Below are positions 26,541 through 32,824 of a DNA stretch of 37,491 bases, piece by piece. Where the stretch lies: positions 1 to 37,491 of IMG/VR virus record IMGVR_UViG_3300025168_000236; one strand, 5' to 3'. The first letter of the stretch is position 1. Each line of letters starts with the position of its first letter. Below the pieces are notes generated by a model. The model was not told where the DNA came from, searched no databases, and was given only the letters and a program-made list of their open reading frames with translations. This DNA is from a virus. Both the position numbers and the translations under genes were made by a program.

Positions 26541-26855
26541 TTACGCGTTTCTATAAGCCTCGTCTTCCCAAGGCAAGTTTTTTGCTCCTTCGTTCATCTT
26601 GCTTCTTGGATATGTTTTACCTTTCCAATAAACGTTTTTATCATCGTAGTTTAAATCACCACGCTTCATTTGGTCTATATGTACCATTTCGTGATCAACT
26701 ACTTTATTAAACATAGCGGAATCTACATCTTTATTTATAATAATAGTTCCGTTGTTGTTAGCCTTACCCATGACATCACTTTCCATTTCTACATGATATA
26801 TTGGTGTAGTAAATAATTTTTTATCGTACGGAGGATTGCTTAGTTTAAAGGCCAT
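26541..26855 (-). CDS. Small HExxH metallopeptidase-like protein
   Basis: The protein has 104 residues. It contains HEMVH at residues 55-59 within KVVDHEMVHIDQMKRGDLNY, a zincin active-site helix. The C-terminal LPWEDEAYRN has the spacing and Glu/Ala context of a possible third ligand, as in DUF4157-like minimal peptidases. A hydrophobic beta stretch (GTIIINKDV) precedes the helix, as in zincins. The gene abuts the holin gene (26540/26541), so a lysis or virion-maturation role is plausible. The substrate is unknown. Alternatives are a peptidoglycan peptidase or a head-maturation protease. No signal peptide is seen. Confidence 0.75.
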   Translation of the reverse strand: MAFKLSNPPYDKKLFTTPIYHVEMESDVMGKANNNGTIIINKDVDSAMFNKVVDHEMVHIDQMKRGDLNYDDKNVYWKGKTYPRSKMNEGAKNLPWEDEAYRNA

Positions 26856-26858
26856 ATT

Positions 26859-27011
26859 TTATTTGTATGGAAACATTTTATTTAATGCTCCTTTTCTGGC
26901 CTCACAACCGCAAGGGATTTTTAACCCCTTGCTCATTGTGTCAACCATTTTCTTAATGCCTGTAGCTTTAGTAAATTTTTCTATAGAATCTCCTAAACCT
27001 TTAGACTTCAT
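26859..27011 (-). CDS. Short conserved PCGC-motif protein (50 aa)
   Basis: A complete frame of 50 codons runs from ATG (27009-27011) to TAA (26859-26861). The protein begins MKSKGLGDSIEKFTKATGIK and contains GLKIPCGCEARKGALNKMFP near its end. The CxC pair with an Arg/Lys-rich flank suggests a metal- or nucleic-acid-binding element. I recall proteins ending in PCGC..R...LN..F as recurrent in marine phage genomes. It fits exactly between the stop of the 135-aa gene (1-base gap) and the metallopeptidase gene (3-base gap). An inverted repeat, GCAAGGG / CCCTTGC, lies within the coding sequence (26910-26932). Confidence 0.75.
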   Translation of the reverse strand: MKSKGLGDSIEKFTKATGIKKMVDTMSKGLKIPCGCEARKGALNKMFPYK

Positions 27012-27012
27012 A

Positions 27013-27420
27013 TTATGATACTATAAAACTTCTAATGTATAGTTGTTTAGCAGGATCATACTTAGCAGTAGCGTCGTCTGTATCTTGACCTAAGCTAACT
27101 GTTGATTTTACACCACCTGGATTAGCTGTTATTGCTTTGGTGATAGCGCTTTTTAGTATGTTTAAAATAGTTCCTGTTGCGGGTGTTGAAGCGCTAGGCG
27201 CTCCTGTAGCTGATACAGCAATACCTACTGTTAGTATTTTTGCTGAATTAAGAAAAGTAATAGTAGCAACTGGTACACTGTTGTTAGCTTCTAAGCTACA
27301 TACAACAGTTGCGATGTCTCCAGCTGGTACTAAATTGTCTCCATCTTGAGCAGGAGCTGCAGCGTTTGTGCCTGCTAGTGTATATCCGTTTGTTACCGGA
27401 AAATTAATAAATTGTGCCAT
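27013..27420 (-). CDS. Small beta-rich putative virion protein (135 aa)
   Basis: The protein has 135 residues and is Ala/Thr/Val-rich with few charged residues and one Cys. Alternating strands are visible (ATVVCSLEANNSVPVATITF, SAKILTVGIAVSATG), followed by one helix (GTILNILKSAITKAITANPG) and a closing strand (QLYIRSFIV). Composition suggests a minor structural or decoration protein. The ATG at 27418-27420 is preceded by an A-rich leader with the AACAATTAAA motif and by a 77-base gap, so this may be a separately expressed unit. No specific family is recognised. Confidence 0.7.
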   Translation of the reverse strand: MAQFINFPVTNGYTLAGTNAAAPAQDGDNLVPAGDIATVVCSLEANNSVPVATITFLNSAKILTVGIAVSATGAPSASTPATGTILNILKSAITKAITANPGGVKSTVSLGQDTDDATAKYDPAKQLYIRSFIVS

Positions 27421-27442
27421 TTTGTTTTGTTTTTAATTGTTT
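27421..27442 (-). promoter_or_regulatory. A/C-rich translation leader with AACAATTAAA motif
   Basis: On the minus strand AACAATTAAA (27433-27442) stands 12 bases before the ATG of the 135-aa gene, followed by AACAAAACAAA. It closely matches the leader at 32624-32643. The upstream gap (27443-27497) is a low-complexity A/C-rich stretch with CCAAAACC, and no hairpin is obvious. Confidence 0.45.
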
Positions 27443-27497
27443 GACTTGGTTTTGGTTATGTTGTTTTTTTGGGTTTTACAGATCCCTACTGTTTGTT

Positions 27498-28205
27498 TTA
27501 GTTTCTAGATGTTCCTGGTCCACCTTTTCCAGTCTTGCCTGTTAAGTCTGATACAACTCTTGCTTTTAAAGCTTGAAGCCTAGTTTGCTGTTTTGGTTTT
27601 GGCTTTTTAGCGTCTGCTGCATTTCTGGCTTCACGTTTTGCTTTTACTGCGTTTAATCTAGCTAATTCTGCTTTCTTTTCTCTTTTCAATCTAGCTTGAC
27701 GCTCAGCGTATGTTTCTTCATTTTCATTCAAAGGACTGTGCCCCATTTTATATGGGCTCATTGTAGCTGCTGAAGTATAATCTGCTTTGGAAGCTGATTG
27801 ATCTCCATGAGATGAACCGGAATGACCGTGATAGCCTTTATCGGTACCTTTATAGTTTTTATAGTCTGATCTAGTCTTTGACTGATCACCTTTCATTGCG
27901 CCATATTTTTTAGCTGGTGAGTCATGCCCCATTTCAGCTGGACTATGCCCCATGTGTAATGCAGACTGTGAGTGCTTAGACATCCAAGATCCACCCATTT
28001 TCATAGGTGATTCATGACCCATTTTAGCTGCAGAACCCATGCAGTGTCCTTCTAGCGGACTATGCCCCATCTGCATTGCAGAAGCTCTTTTGTCTACTGG
28101 CATATCTTGCATTAAATCTTTTCTTTCTTGTTTGGCATAACCTTTATTTTGGTTTTCCATTGGGCTGTGTCCCATTTTTGTGGGTGATTTTTTTCCGTAA
28201 GGCAT
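27498..28205 (-). CDS. MGHSP/SPxK repeat protein (235 aa)
   Basis: The protein has 235 residues, is strongly basic and is rich in Met/His/Gly/Ser/Lys. Eight Ser-Pro motifs are visible in residues 1-160: SPTK, SPME, SPLE, SPMK, SPAE, SPAK, SPYK and SPLN. Six of these are within MGHSP or MGH[E/D]SP. The repeats look natively disordered and carry no catalytic motif. The last ~70 residues form a Lys/Arg/Ala helix (EERQ-like start, then KREKKAELARLNAVKAKREA) with a Gly-rich tail. Related SP motifs occur in the next three upstream genes. Possible roles are binding of packaged AT-rich DNA (compare SPKK motifs of histone H1), a capsid-internal linker, or metal binding through His/Met. These are inferences. 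Confidence 0.75.
   Translation of the reverse strand: MPYGKKSPTKMGHSPMENQNKGYAKQERKDLMQDMPVDKRASAMQMGHSPLEGHCMGSAAKMGHESPMKMGGSWMSKHSQSALHMGHSPAEMGHDSPAKKYGAMKGDQSKTRSDYKNYKGTDKGYHGHSGSSHGDQSASKADYTSAATMSPYKMGHSPLNENEETYAERQARLKREKKAELARLNAVKAKREARNAADAKKPKPKQQTRLQALKARVVSDLTGKTGKGGPGTSRN
27733..28175 (-). repeat. Dispersed 14-bp repeats encoding MGHSP
   Basis: The plus-strand consensus GGRCTRTGYCCCAT occurs at 27733-27746, 27940-27953, 28057-28070 and 28162-28175. Related copies with TCATGNCCCAT lie near 27922-27932 and 28012-28022. They are in the coding frame of the 235-aa protein and correspond to its MGHSP motifs. Confidence 0.8.
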
Positions 28206-28241
28206 AATGTTTATTTTTTATTTATGATCTATATTATTTTT

Positions 28242-28715
28242 TTAATGTTTTCCTTTTTTTCTATCTCGATCATGAACTCTTTTATAAATGTTCTCCACAA
28301 TAGATCTAGGTATTTGTTTAGATTCTCTAGCGTTTTTATCTAAAGTAAAACCTTGGTATGTTCCATCTCCATAAAAAGGATTGTCTACCAAATTTTTATT
28401 TTGTTCGATGTCTTTTTGAAATTTATTTTTTTTCTTACCGTCTTCAGAGGTCATTTTAGCTGGACTGTGATGCCTTTTGTCATATTTCATATCGCCTGCT
28501 AATTTTGAAATATGCTTCTCGTCAGCAGTCATTTTTTCGTCGCTGTGCCCGTGATGATCATCATATAATACATCACGCTTTAAGTAATCTATATGAGCCG
28601 CGTCGTCTCGCTCAGTAGCTTTATAATTTTCTTTTGTTACCTTAGTATGCGCGTGATCCATTGACCATTTAGCGTTACCAGTATATTTTCCGTAATGTCC
28701 TTTTTGCATTCCCAT
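28242..28715 (-). CDS. His/Lys/Asp-rich small protein with HSPAK motif (157 aa)
   Basis: The protein has 157 residues, is highly charged and carries many His (YDDHHGHSDEK, RHHSPAKMTSEDGKKKNKF). It has no hydrophobic core segment and is probably disordered or helical with metal-binding potential. HHSPAK near residue 86 matches the SPxK family found in the neighbouring genes. The C-terminus is strongly basic (YKRVHDRDRKKGKH). It starts 3 bases after the stop of the 202-aa gene. Function unknown. A virion-internal or DNA-associated role is plausible from charge and motif. Confidence 0.72.
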   Translation of the reverse strand: MGMQKGHYGKYTGNAKWSMDHAHTKVTKENYKATERDDAAHIDYLKRDVLYDDHHGHSDEKMTADEKHISKLAGDMKYDKRHHSPAKMTSEDGKKKNKFQKDIEQNKNLVDNPFYGDGTYQGFTLDKNARESKQIPRSIVENIYKRVHDRDRKKGKH

Positions 28716-28718
28716 TAT

Positions 28719-29327
28719 TTATTTTTTTAATCGCATAGCTTTAATTACAGCTGCTTCATCATCAGTAAGATCATCAACACCAAACCTTGTGCTTTTATTT
28801 TTTAAACGCTGGTCAATTAAATCTTGCGCTGCATCTGCTTTTCCTTGAAGTTTTTCTGCTCTTTCTAATTTTTGTTTTCCTCTATTAATAACCTTACCAT
28901 CTTTATCCACATAGATTGCATTTCCTTTTTTGTCAGTAACACCATCTTTTATTTTTATACCTTGATCATCAATTTTAGCTTTTCTTTTTTGAGCTCTTTC
29001 TAATTGAGTCTGTGGATCATTTTCTCCTGCTATAGCCGATATAGCGGCGCCAGCTATTCTGTCTTGTAATTGTTGAAAATCTTGTCTATTTGAAACATAA
29101 GTTTGACCACCAGCACCAGAGGTATAAGCTCCCTCAAGAGGTGAATCTTTATGGTCAGCGTCTGCTTTATCTGCTTTATCTAATTCTATATTCACCTTAG
29201 GATCGTCTCTATTGTAATCTCCAGGTGTTCCAGATTTTTCCGAAAGTCTTCTAGCTTTTTCTCTATATTGATCTCCATGTTTTTTTATAGGAGATTTCAT
29301 CATAAAGCTTGATCCAAATTTACCCAT
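28719..29327 (-). CDS. Charged SPxK-motif protein (202 aa)
   Basis: The protein has 202 residues. The N-terminus MGKFGSSFMMKSPIKKHGD carries the family motif KSPIKK. A second SP site (DSPLEGAYTSGAGG) follows near residue 61 and shares SPLEG with the 235-aa protein. The rest is Lys/Asp/Gln-rich helical sequence, with a beta-hairpin-like VTDKKGNAIYVDKDGKVINR near residue 130 and a helical end (DDEAAVIKAMRLKK). It is co-transcribed with its neighbours (2- and 3-base gaps). I recall short MxKSPxK N-termini as recurrent in uncultured marine phage proteins without known function. Confidence 0.72.
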   Translation of the reverse strand: MGKFGSSFMMKSPIKKHGDQYREKARRLSEKSGTPGDYNRDDPKVNIELDKADKADADHKDSPLEGAYTSGAGGQTYVSNRQDFQQLQDRIAGAAISAIAGENDPQTQLERAQKRKAKIDDQGIKIKDGVTDKKGNAIYVDKDGKVINRGKQKLERAEKLQGKADAAQDLIDQRLKNKSTRFGVDDLTDDEAAVIKAMRLKK

Positions 29328-29329
29328 TT

Positions 29330-29554
29330 TTATTTTCTTTTACAACCAAAGTTTTTAGCGTAATTAGCCATTTCAATGACATCGCTACCTTTGTATTTTT
29401 TTCTTTTGTATTTTTCTTTATTGCCCATAACTGCAGATGCACCGCTACAAGCGTCTTTAAAGCCGTTCTCTTTGGCCCAAGCTGTAAACTTACCTTTATT
29501 TTTTTCCTTAATTTCAGGAAATTCTTGTTTTTTTAAAAATGGAGAACTATACAT
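29330..29554 (-). CDS. Small basic protein with N-terminal SSPFLKK motif (74 aa)
   Basis: The protein has 74 residues and is very basic. It starts MYSSPFLKKQ, again a Ser-Pro motif at the extreme N-terminus. The body contains GKFTAWAKENGFKDACSGAS and YKGSDVIEMANYAKNFGCKR, with two Cys. It is probably a small helical bundle. The start overlaps the end of the 73-aa gene by 8 bases, which suggests translational coupling. Function unknown. Confidence 0.7.
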   Translation of the reverse strand: MYSSPFLKKQEFPEIKEKNKGKFTAWAKENGFKDACSGASAVMGNKEKYKRKKYKGSDVIEMANYAKNFGCKRK

Positions 29555-29768
29555 TTTTATAAACTTTAGCTTTACTACTAATTGGTCCGGCTGTGTATTT
29601 ACATGGAAACTTTAACACCTCCATGCCTGTAATTCCAGAGCTAGAACCTACAGCGTGAAGTCTTCCACCTTGATCTAAAGGTCCGTCCCATATTGCGCTT
29701 TCACCTACAACTCCGTGTACGTTTTTAGACGCCATTGTTTTATTATAATTTGGATCTGTTTTATGCAT
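29547..29768 (-). CDS. Small hypothetical protein (73 aa)
   Basis: The protein has 73 residues with no membrane or signal segment. The central part is Gly/Ser-rich (GRLHAVGSSSGITGMEVLKF) and one Cys is near residue 56. It is likely a small beta-structured protein. It lies 13 bases after the 97-aa gene and overlaps the 74-aa gene by 8 bases, so it belongs to the same operon. No family is recognised. Position in the run of small genes argues for a virion or assembly role. Confidence 0.62.
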   Translation of the reverse strand: MHKTDPNYNKTMASKNVHGVVGESAIWDGPLDQGGRLHAVGSSSGITGMEVLKFPCKYTAGPISSKAKVYKNV

Positions 29769-29781
29769 CGTTTTTTTATTT

Positions 29782-30075
29782 TTATATTTCTCTATCGTAT
29801 GTTCCAGGTATCTCTTCTCCTACAATACTAGTTAATACTCCTCCTAATTGTCCTAAAGCGTTAGGATTATTAGGCATTGGTCTAGGCTCTGCCATCATTT
29901 GCTCTTCTGGAGCTTGTGACATAGGTTGACTGACAGCATCGTTTCCTTCTAAAGCACCTAATCTTTGTTCTAGACTTTTCAATTTAGCTCTTACGCCTTC
30001 GCCTTTTCTTCTACCGCCAAAAATACCCGCTGCTCCTGCTATAGCACCTCCAAAATTTACTGGACTATTACTCAT
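29782..30075 (-). CDS. Small hypothetical protein with coiled coil and Gly-rich N-terminus (97 aa)
   Basis: The protein has 97 residues. The N-terminus is Gly/Ala-rich (NFGGAIAGAAGIFGG), followed by a short basic stretch, a coiled coil (RAKLKSLEQRLGALEG, about residues 29-44), a Pro/Met/Gln-rich linker and a Gly/Leu segment near the end. The ATG overlaps the stop of the winged-helix-like gene (ATGA), a sign of translational coupling. Function unknown. Confidence 0.68.
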   Translation of the reverse strand: MSNSPVNFGGAIAGAAGIFGGRRKGEGVRAKLKSLEQRLGALEGNDAVSQPMSQAPEEQMMAEPRPMPNNPNALGQLGGVLTSIVGEEIPGTYDREI

Positions 30076-30512
30076 CTGTTTTTATCTTTATTTACATTAT
30101 AAATAGCTTTTTTCATAACTTTATCAGTGTATGTCTCGCCATTAATTATCTTGTTTCGTCTACCTGTGTTTATATCTTCTTCGCCTAGCATTATTCTGTA
30201 TATTCTACTTATTAATTGCTTGCCTTTGAAAGACACTTTGTATATATGGTATTTCTGAGTGGTTCTGTTTCTATGTCTCCAGACCTTAATCCAGTCCTGC
30301 TTTAGAAGTCTATTCCAGCGCCGGTTATCCCAACTATAAGAATAAACACCCATCTCAAAGTCTTTCTTAGTGAAAAACTCCATACAATCAAGGTATATAA
30401 GAAGTTCTAGATCTGCATCGTTTAAATCATTATTACGACAGGCCCATTTTCTTATAATGCGGTAGTGTTTCAAGAGGTTTAGCTCTCTAATGTCACTAGC
30501 GTCTAATCTCAT
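30072..30512 (-). CDS. Winged-helix-like, putative DNA-binding protein (146 aa)
   Basis: The protein has 146 residues and is basic. Helices about 3-25 and 33-45 (ADLELLIYLDCMEFF) are followed by FTKKDFEMG, a recognition-helix-like DNRRWNRLLKQDW (about 62-74) and a two-stranded wing (IKVWRHRNRTTQKYHIYKVS). More helices follow (KGKQLISRIYRIMLGEED). This order resembles MarR/winged-helix DNA-binding domains. The gene overlaps groES by ATGA and the next gene by ATGA, so it is made together with the chaperonin. It may regulate the block or act in DNA packaging. I recall it as widely conserved in uncultured marine phages with no proven role. Confidence 0.68.
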   Translation of the reverse strand: MRLDASDIRELNLLKHYRIIRKWACRNNDLNDADLELLIYLDCMEFFTKKDFEMGVYSYSWDNRRWNRLLKQDWIKVWRHRNRTTQKYHIYKVSFKGKQLISRIYRIMLGEEDINTGRRNKIINGETYTDKVMKKAIYNVNKDKNR

Positions 30513-30769
30513 AATACAACGACTATGTCACCTGACTTTATAACGTGATAAGATTCTTTATCAACTTCTATTTTGTGGCCAGCGTGACGATCAAAGTATA
30601 TTATATCATTTTGTTTAACACCTGCTACTTCGTCTCCTGCAGAAACTACTGTAGCTTGAACATAACGTATATCGTCTCTTTGGCTTTCAGCAAGTAAAAG
30701 ACCACCAGTTGTTTTAGTAGTCCCTTCTTTTGCTTTGTTTATTATTAAGTTTCTACCTATTGCTTTCAT
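30509..30769 (-). CDS. groES: Phage co-chaperonin GroES
   Basis: The protein has 86 residues from ATG 30767-30769. A TTG three bases upstream is possible but less likely. GroES features in order: KAIGRNLIINKA strand (2-13), a mobile loop with GGLLL at 22-26 (bacterial GGIVL), VQATVVSAGDEV, and the second barrel half NDIIYFDRHAGHKIEVD, then YHVIKSGDIVVVL to the end. It is about ten residues shorter than bacterial GroES (97 aa) between the two halves, consistent with a reduced roof hairpin, as in T4 gp31. It would cap the phage or host GroEL. The start lies within the last codons of groEL (17-base overlap), so the two are translationally coupled, in the reverse of the usual groES-groEL order. 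Confidence 0.88.
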   Translation of the reverse strand: MKAIGRNLIINKAKEGTTKTTGGLLLAESQRDDIRYVQATVVSAGDEVAGVKQNDIIYFDRHAGHKIEVDKESYHVIKSGDIVVVL

Positions 30770-32306
30770 CAATTCTTAAATTATTAATTACACAATCAGT
30801 AGATAATATTGTTGTTGCTACAGAGGCTGCGTTTTGAAGAGCGCTCTTGGTGACGAGTAATGGGTCTATTATACCTGACTCGATCATATTTACCATTTTT
30901 CCTGTAACCACATTATAACCTTGTCCTTTAGTTGTAGGTGTTTTTAAGTTTTCAACACCAGCATTTTCAAGTATAGTTTTAAAAGGTGCTTTGATAGCTT
31001 CTAATAAAACTGTTTCGCCCTTAGACTTAGCTTTTATATTTGTTGCAGCGTTTAATAGAGCAATACCACCACCAGGAACAATCCCTTCTTTAATAGCAGC
31101 TTTAGTAGCACAGATAGCATCTTCTACTCTATCTGTTTTTTCTTTTAATTCTATTTCTGAATTAGCACCTACTTTTACAACAGCTATTTTAGCAGACAGC
31201 ATGGCTAATCTTTTTTCTAATTTTACAAGCTTATTAGGATTTCTTTCTTTTAAAAGTTTCTTTTTTATTTCCTTAATAACACTTTTAATTTCTTTACTTG
31301 AGTCTTCTATTTGTAATATTGTTTCTTGATAAGAAGTAACACTTTTTAAGCACGAACCTAAATAATCTAAAGTTATCATCTCCATGTCATCGCCAAGGTC
31401 TTCATTTACAATAGTAGCACCGGTTAACATTGAAAGATCTTGAAGCATTTGTTGTTTGTTAACACCATATGTTGGAGCATCAATAACATTTACTTTAATA
31501 TTGCCTTTCATTTTATTCATAGCTAGAGCTGATAAAACACCCTGTTCTAAATCGCCTATAACAAGCAAGGGTTTATTGTTTTTTATTACGTGCTCTAGCA
31601 CCGACTGTATTTGTCTTATTGTTTCAACCGGTGACTCAAGTATTAATACTAGAGGATTTTCTAGTTCTGCTGTTTTACTAGCTTTATTTGTTATAAAGTG
31701 CGAATTCTTTAAACCTTTATCGTACTGTACGCCGTCTATAACTTCAACCTTAGTTTCTCCTTCAGATGTTTCAAGCATAACAACACCTGTGTTGTCTACC
31801 GATCTAAAAGCATCTGCTATAATTTTACCAAGCTTTGGCTCGTTGTTTGTAGATATGGTGGCTATGTTATCTATCATATCACCTTTGACATCTACCTTAA
31901 GTAGCTTTAAGTAATTAACTACTTTATCAACTGCTGAGTTAATACCTTCTTTTAACTCTCTTGCATTTGTTTTATCAACTACTTTATAAGCTTCTTTAAG
32001 TATTGCATGAGCAAGTACTGTTGCTGTAGTTGTGCCGTCACCAGCTTCTTGTACTGTTTTACGAGCTGCTTCTTTTAAAAGCGTTGCACCCATATTTTCC
32101 ACTGGATCTCGCAAAATTATTGAATCCGCGACTGTAACGCCGTCTTTTGTAATAACAGGTCTACCTGTATTATCTTCAAGTATAACGCATTTGCCGCTAG
32201 CCCCGAGTGTGGAGCTAACAGCTTGCGTTAGTTTTTCAATTCCTTTAAATACATTATCTCTGGCTTCAATACCAAAGTTAAGGTTCTTGACTATTGCGTC
32301 TGACAT
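30753..32306 (-). CDS. groEL: Phage chaperonin GroEL
   Basis: The protein has 517 residues, against about 548 for E. coli. ATP-site motifs are intact: TLGASGK (33-39), ITKDGVTVA (52-60) and GDGTTTATVL (89-98). Further on are TDRVEDAICATKAA with the catalytic Asp, GIVPGGGIALL, GYNVVTG with the conserved Asn, and IDPLLVTKSALQNAASV with the conserved Asp. The apical domain is complete, but its binding face is altered: the region equivalent to YLSPYF (E. coli 199-204) reads LKNSHF, losing Y199 and Y203 while keeping F204. The C-terminal Gly-Gly-Met tail is absent; the protein ends INNLRIDESNR. The ATG is preceded by an A/T-rich leader without a Shine-Dalgarno sequence. It probably folds phage capsid or tail proteins. 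Confidence 0.95.
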   Translation of the reverse strand: MSDAIVKNLNFGIEARDNVFKGIEKLTQAVSSTLGASGKCVILEDNTGRPVITKDGVTVADSIILRDPVENMGATLLKEAARKTVQEAGDGTTTATVLAHAILKEAYKVVDKTNARELKEGINSAVDKVVNYLKLLKVDVKGDMIDNIATISTNNEPKLGKIIADAFRSVDNTGVVMLETSEGETKVEVIDGVQYDKGLKNSHFITNKASKTAELENPLVLILESPVETIRQIQSVLEHVIKNNKPLLVIGDLEQGVLSALAMNKMKGNIKVNVIDAPTYGVNKQQMLQDLSMLTGATIVNEDLGDDMEMITLDYLGSCLKSVTSYQETILQIEDSSKEIKSVIKEIKKKLLKERNPNKLVKLEKRLAMLSAKIAVVKVGANSEIELKEKTDRVEDAICATKAAIKEGIVPGGGIALLNAATNIKAKSKGETVLLEAIKAPFKTILENAGVENLKTPTTKGQGYNVVTGKMVNMIESGIIDPLLVTKSALQNAASVATTILSTDCVINNLRIDESNR

Positions 32307-32338
32307 ATTTGATTAGATTAAATTTAAGTGTATTGGTT

Positions 32339-32623
32339 TTATTCAAAGGTTTTAACTACCTTAGGTCCTTTCAAGTGATCTAGCTTTTTCGCGTAGTGTT
32401 CTACTGAGCTATCAATTGCTTGTTCTGCACCTTCTATAGTTTCACGTCTTGTAACGTCGGCCCACTCATCTTCTAAAGTGTGGTGTTCGGTTTGATAAAA
32501 GCCATTTGGTAGTTGCACTATACGCCAGTTTTTCTTTTCGGCTACATGCTCCCATAATTTTCTGGTTTCATCGGATACTTGTGGTTGACTAGACCAAGAA
32601 TTAGTCTGGTAATAAATTGTCAT
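32339..32623 (-). CDS. Small hypothetical protein upstream of groEL (94 aa)
   Basis: The protein has 94 residues and is soluble, with many Trp/His/Glu: a Trp-containing N-terminus, NWRIVQLPNGFYQTEHHTLE as a beta-hairpin-like segment, and a C-terminal helix (EQAIDSSVEHYAKKLDHLKG). I recognise no family. It is transcribed 32 bases ahead of groEL, so it may share its transcript. It is the first gene after the 200-base gap behind the tail-fibre gene and has an AACAATTAAA leader, so it may open a new transcription unit. Confidence 0.7.
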   Translation of the reverse strand: MTIYYQTNSWSSQPQVSDETRKLWEHVAEKKNWRIVQLPNGFYQTEHHTLEDEWADVTRRETIEGAEQAIDSSVEHYAKKLDHLKGPKVVKTFE

Positions 32624-32643
32624 TGGTTTTGGTTTTAATTGTT
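32624..32643 (-). promoter_or_regulatory. A/C-rich translation leader with AACAATTAAA motif
   Basis: On the minus strand AACAATTAAA (32634-32643) lies 10 bases before the ATG of the 94-aa gene, followed by ACCAAAACCA. It is nearly the same as the leader of the 135-aa gene. No Shine-Dalgarno sequence is present. Confidence 0.45.
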
Positions 32644-32660
32644 ATTATTGGTTTGCACTC

Positions 32661-32685
32661 ACCCGTGCCGGGTATATTTATATAC
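32661..32685 (-). promoter_or_regulatory. Adjacent small hairpins in the fibre-groEL gap
   Basis: ACCCG/CGGGT with a 3-base loop (32661-32673) is followed directly by GTATA/TATAC with a 4-base loop (32672-32685). There is no T-run after either stem on either strand, so this is not a standard rho-independent terminator. It may be a processing site, a weak terminator or a promoter-proximal element (TATATAAATATA on the minus strand). Confidence 0.3.
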
Positions 32686-32708
32686 TCACTTGGTTTTAGT
32701 GATTTTTA

Positions 32709-32824
32709 CTATGTAAGTCTTATTCTTAGCTCTCCAGCGTTGTGATATAAACCACCCACTGGTATACCGCCTGTTGCTGCAGCTGTATCATCTGCAAAAT
32801 TAAAGCCTACCACCGTTGGCATAA
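32709..32824 (-). pseudogene. Orphaned 3' end of the tail-fibre gene
   Basis: After the fibre stop codon (TAG 32825-32827), the first copy of the 83-bp repeat continues in another frame. It contains MPTVVGFNFADDTAAATGG, then IPVGGLYHNAGELRIRLT, and a TAG at 32709-32711. This is the natural-looking end of the fibre: removing one repeat unit joins it in frame to the 608-aa protein, giving about 619 residues. An ATG at 32820-32822 sits two bases after the fibre stop (TAGTTATG), so a 37-aa peptide could be made by re-initiation. Confidence 0.7.

Noticed and set aside
27498-28205. CRISPR-like array, from the regularly repeated 14-bp units
   Set aside because: Units are short, in coding frame and unevenly spaced, and they translate to MGHSP motifs.
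30770-30772. TTG start for groES one codon upstream
   Set aside because: The ATG immediately after it aligns with the normal GroES N-terminus and is the better start.
31456-31914. 152-codon plus-strand open frame opposite groEL
   Set aside because: It lies wholly antisense to a strongly supported groEL and has the composition of a complementary-frame shadow.
32661-32673. Rho-independent terminator after the fibre gene
   Set aside because: The stem ACCCG/CGGGT is only 5 bp and no T-run follows on the minus strand. It is listed only as a possible regulatory hairpin.
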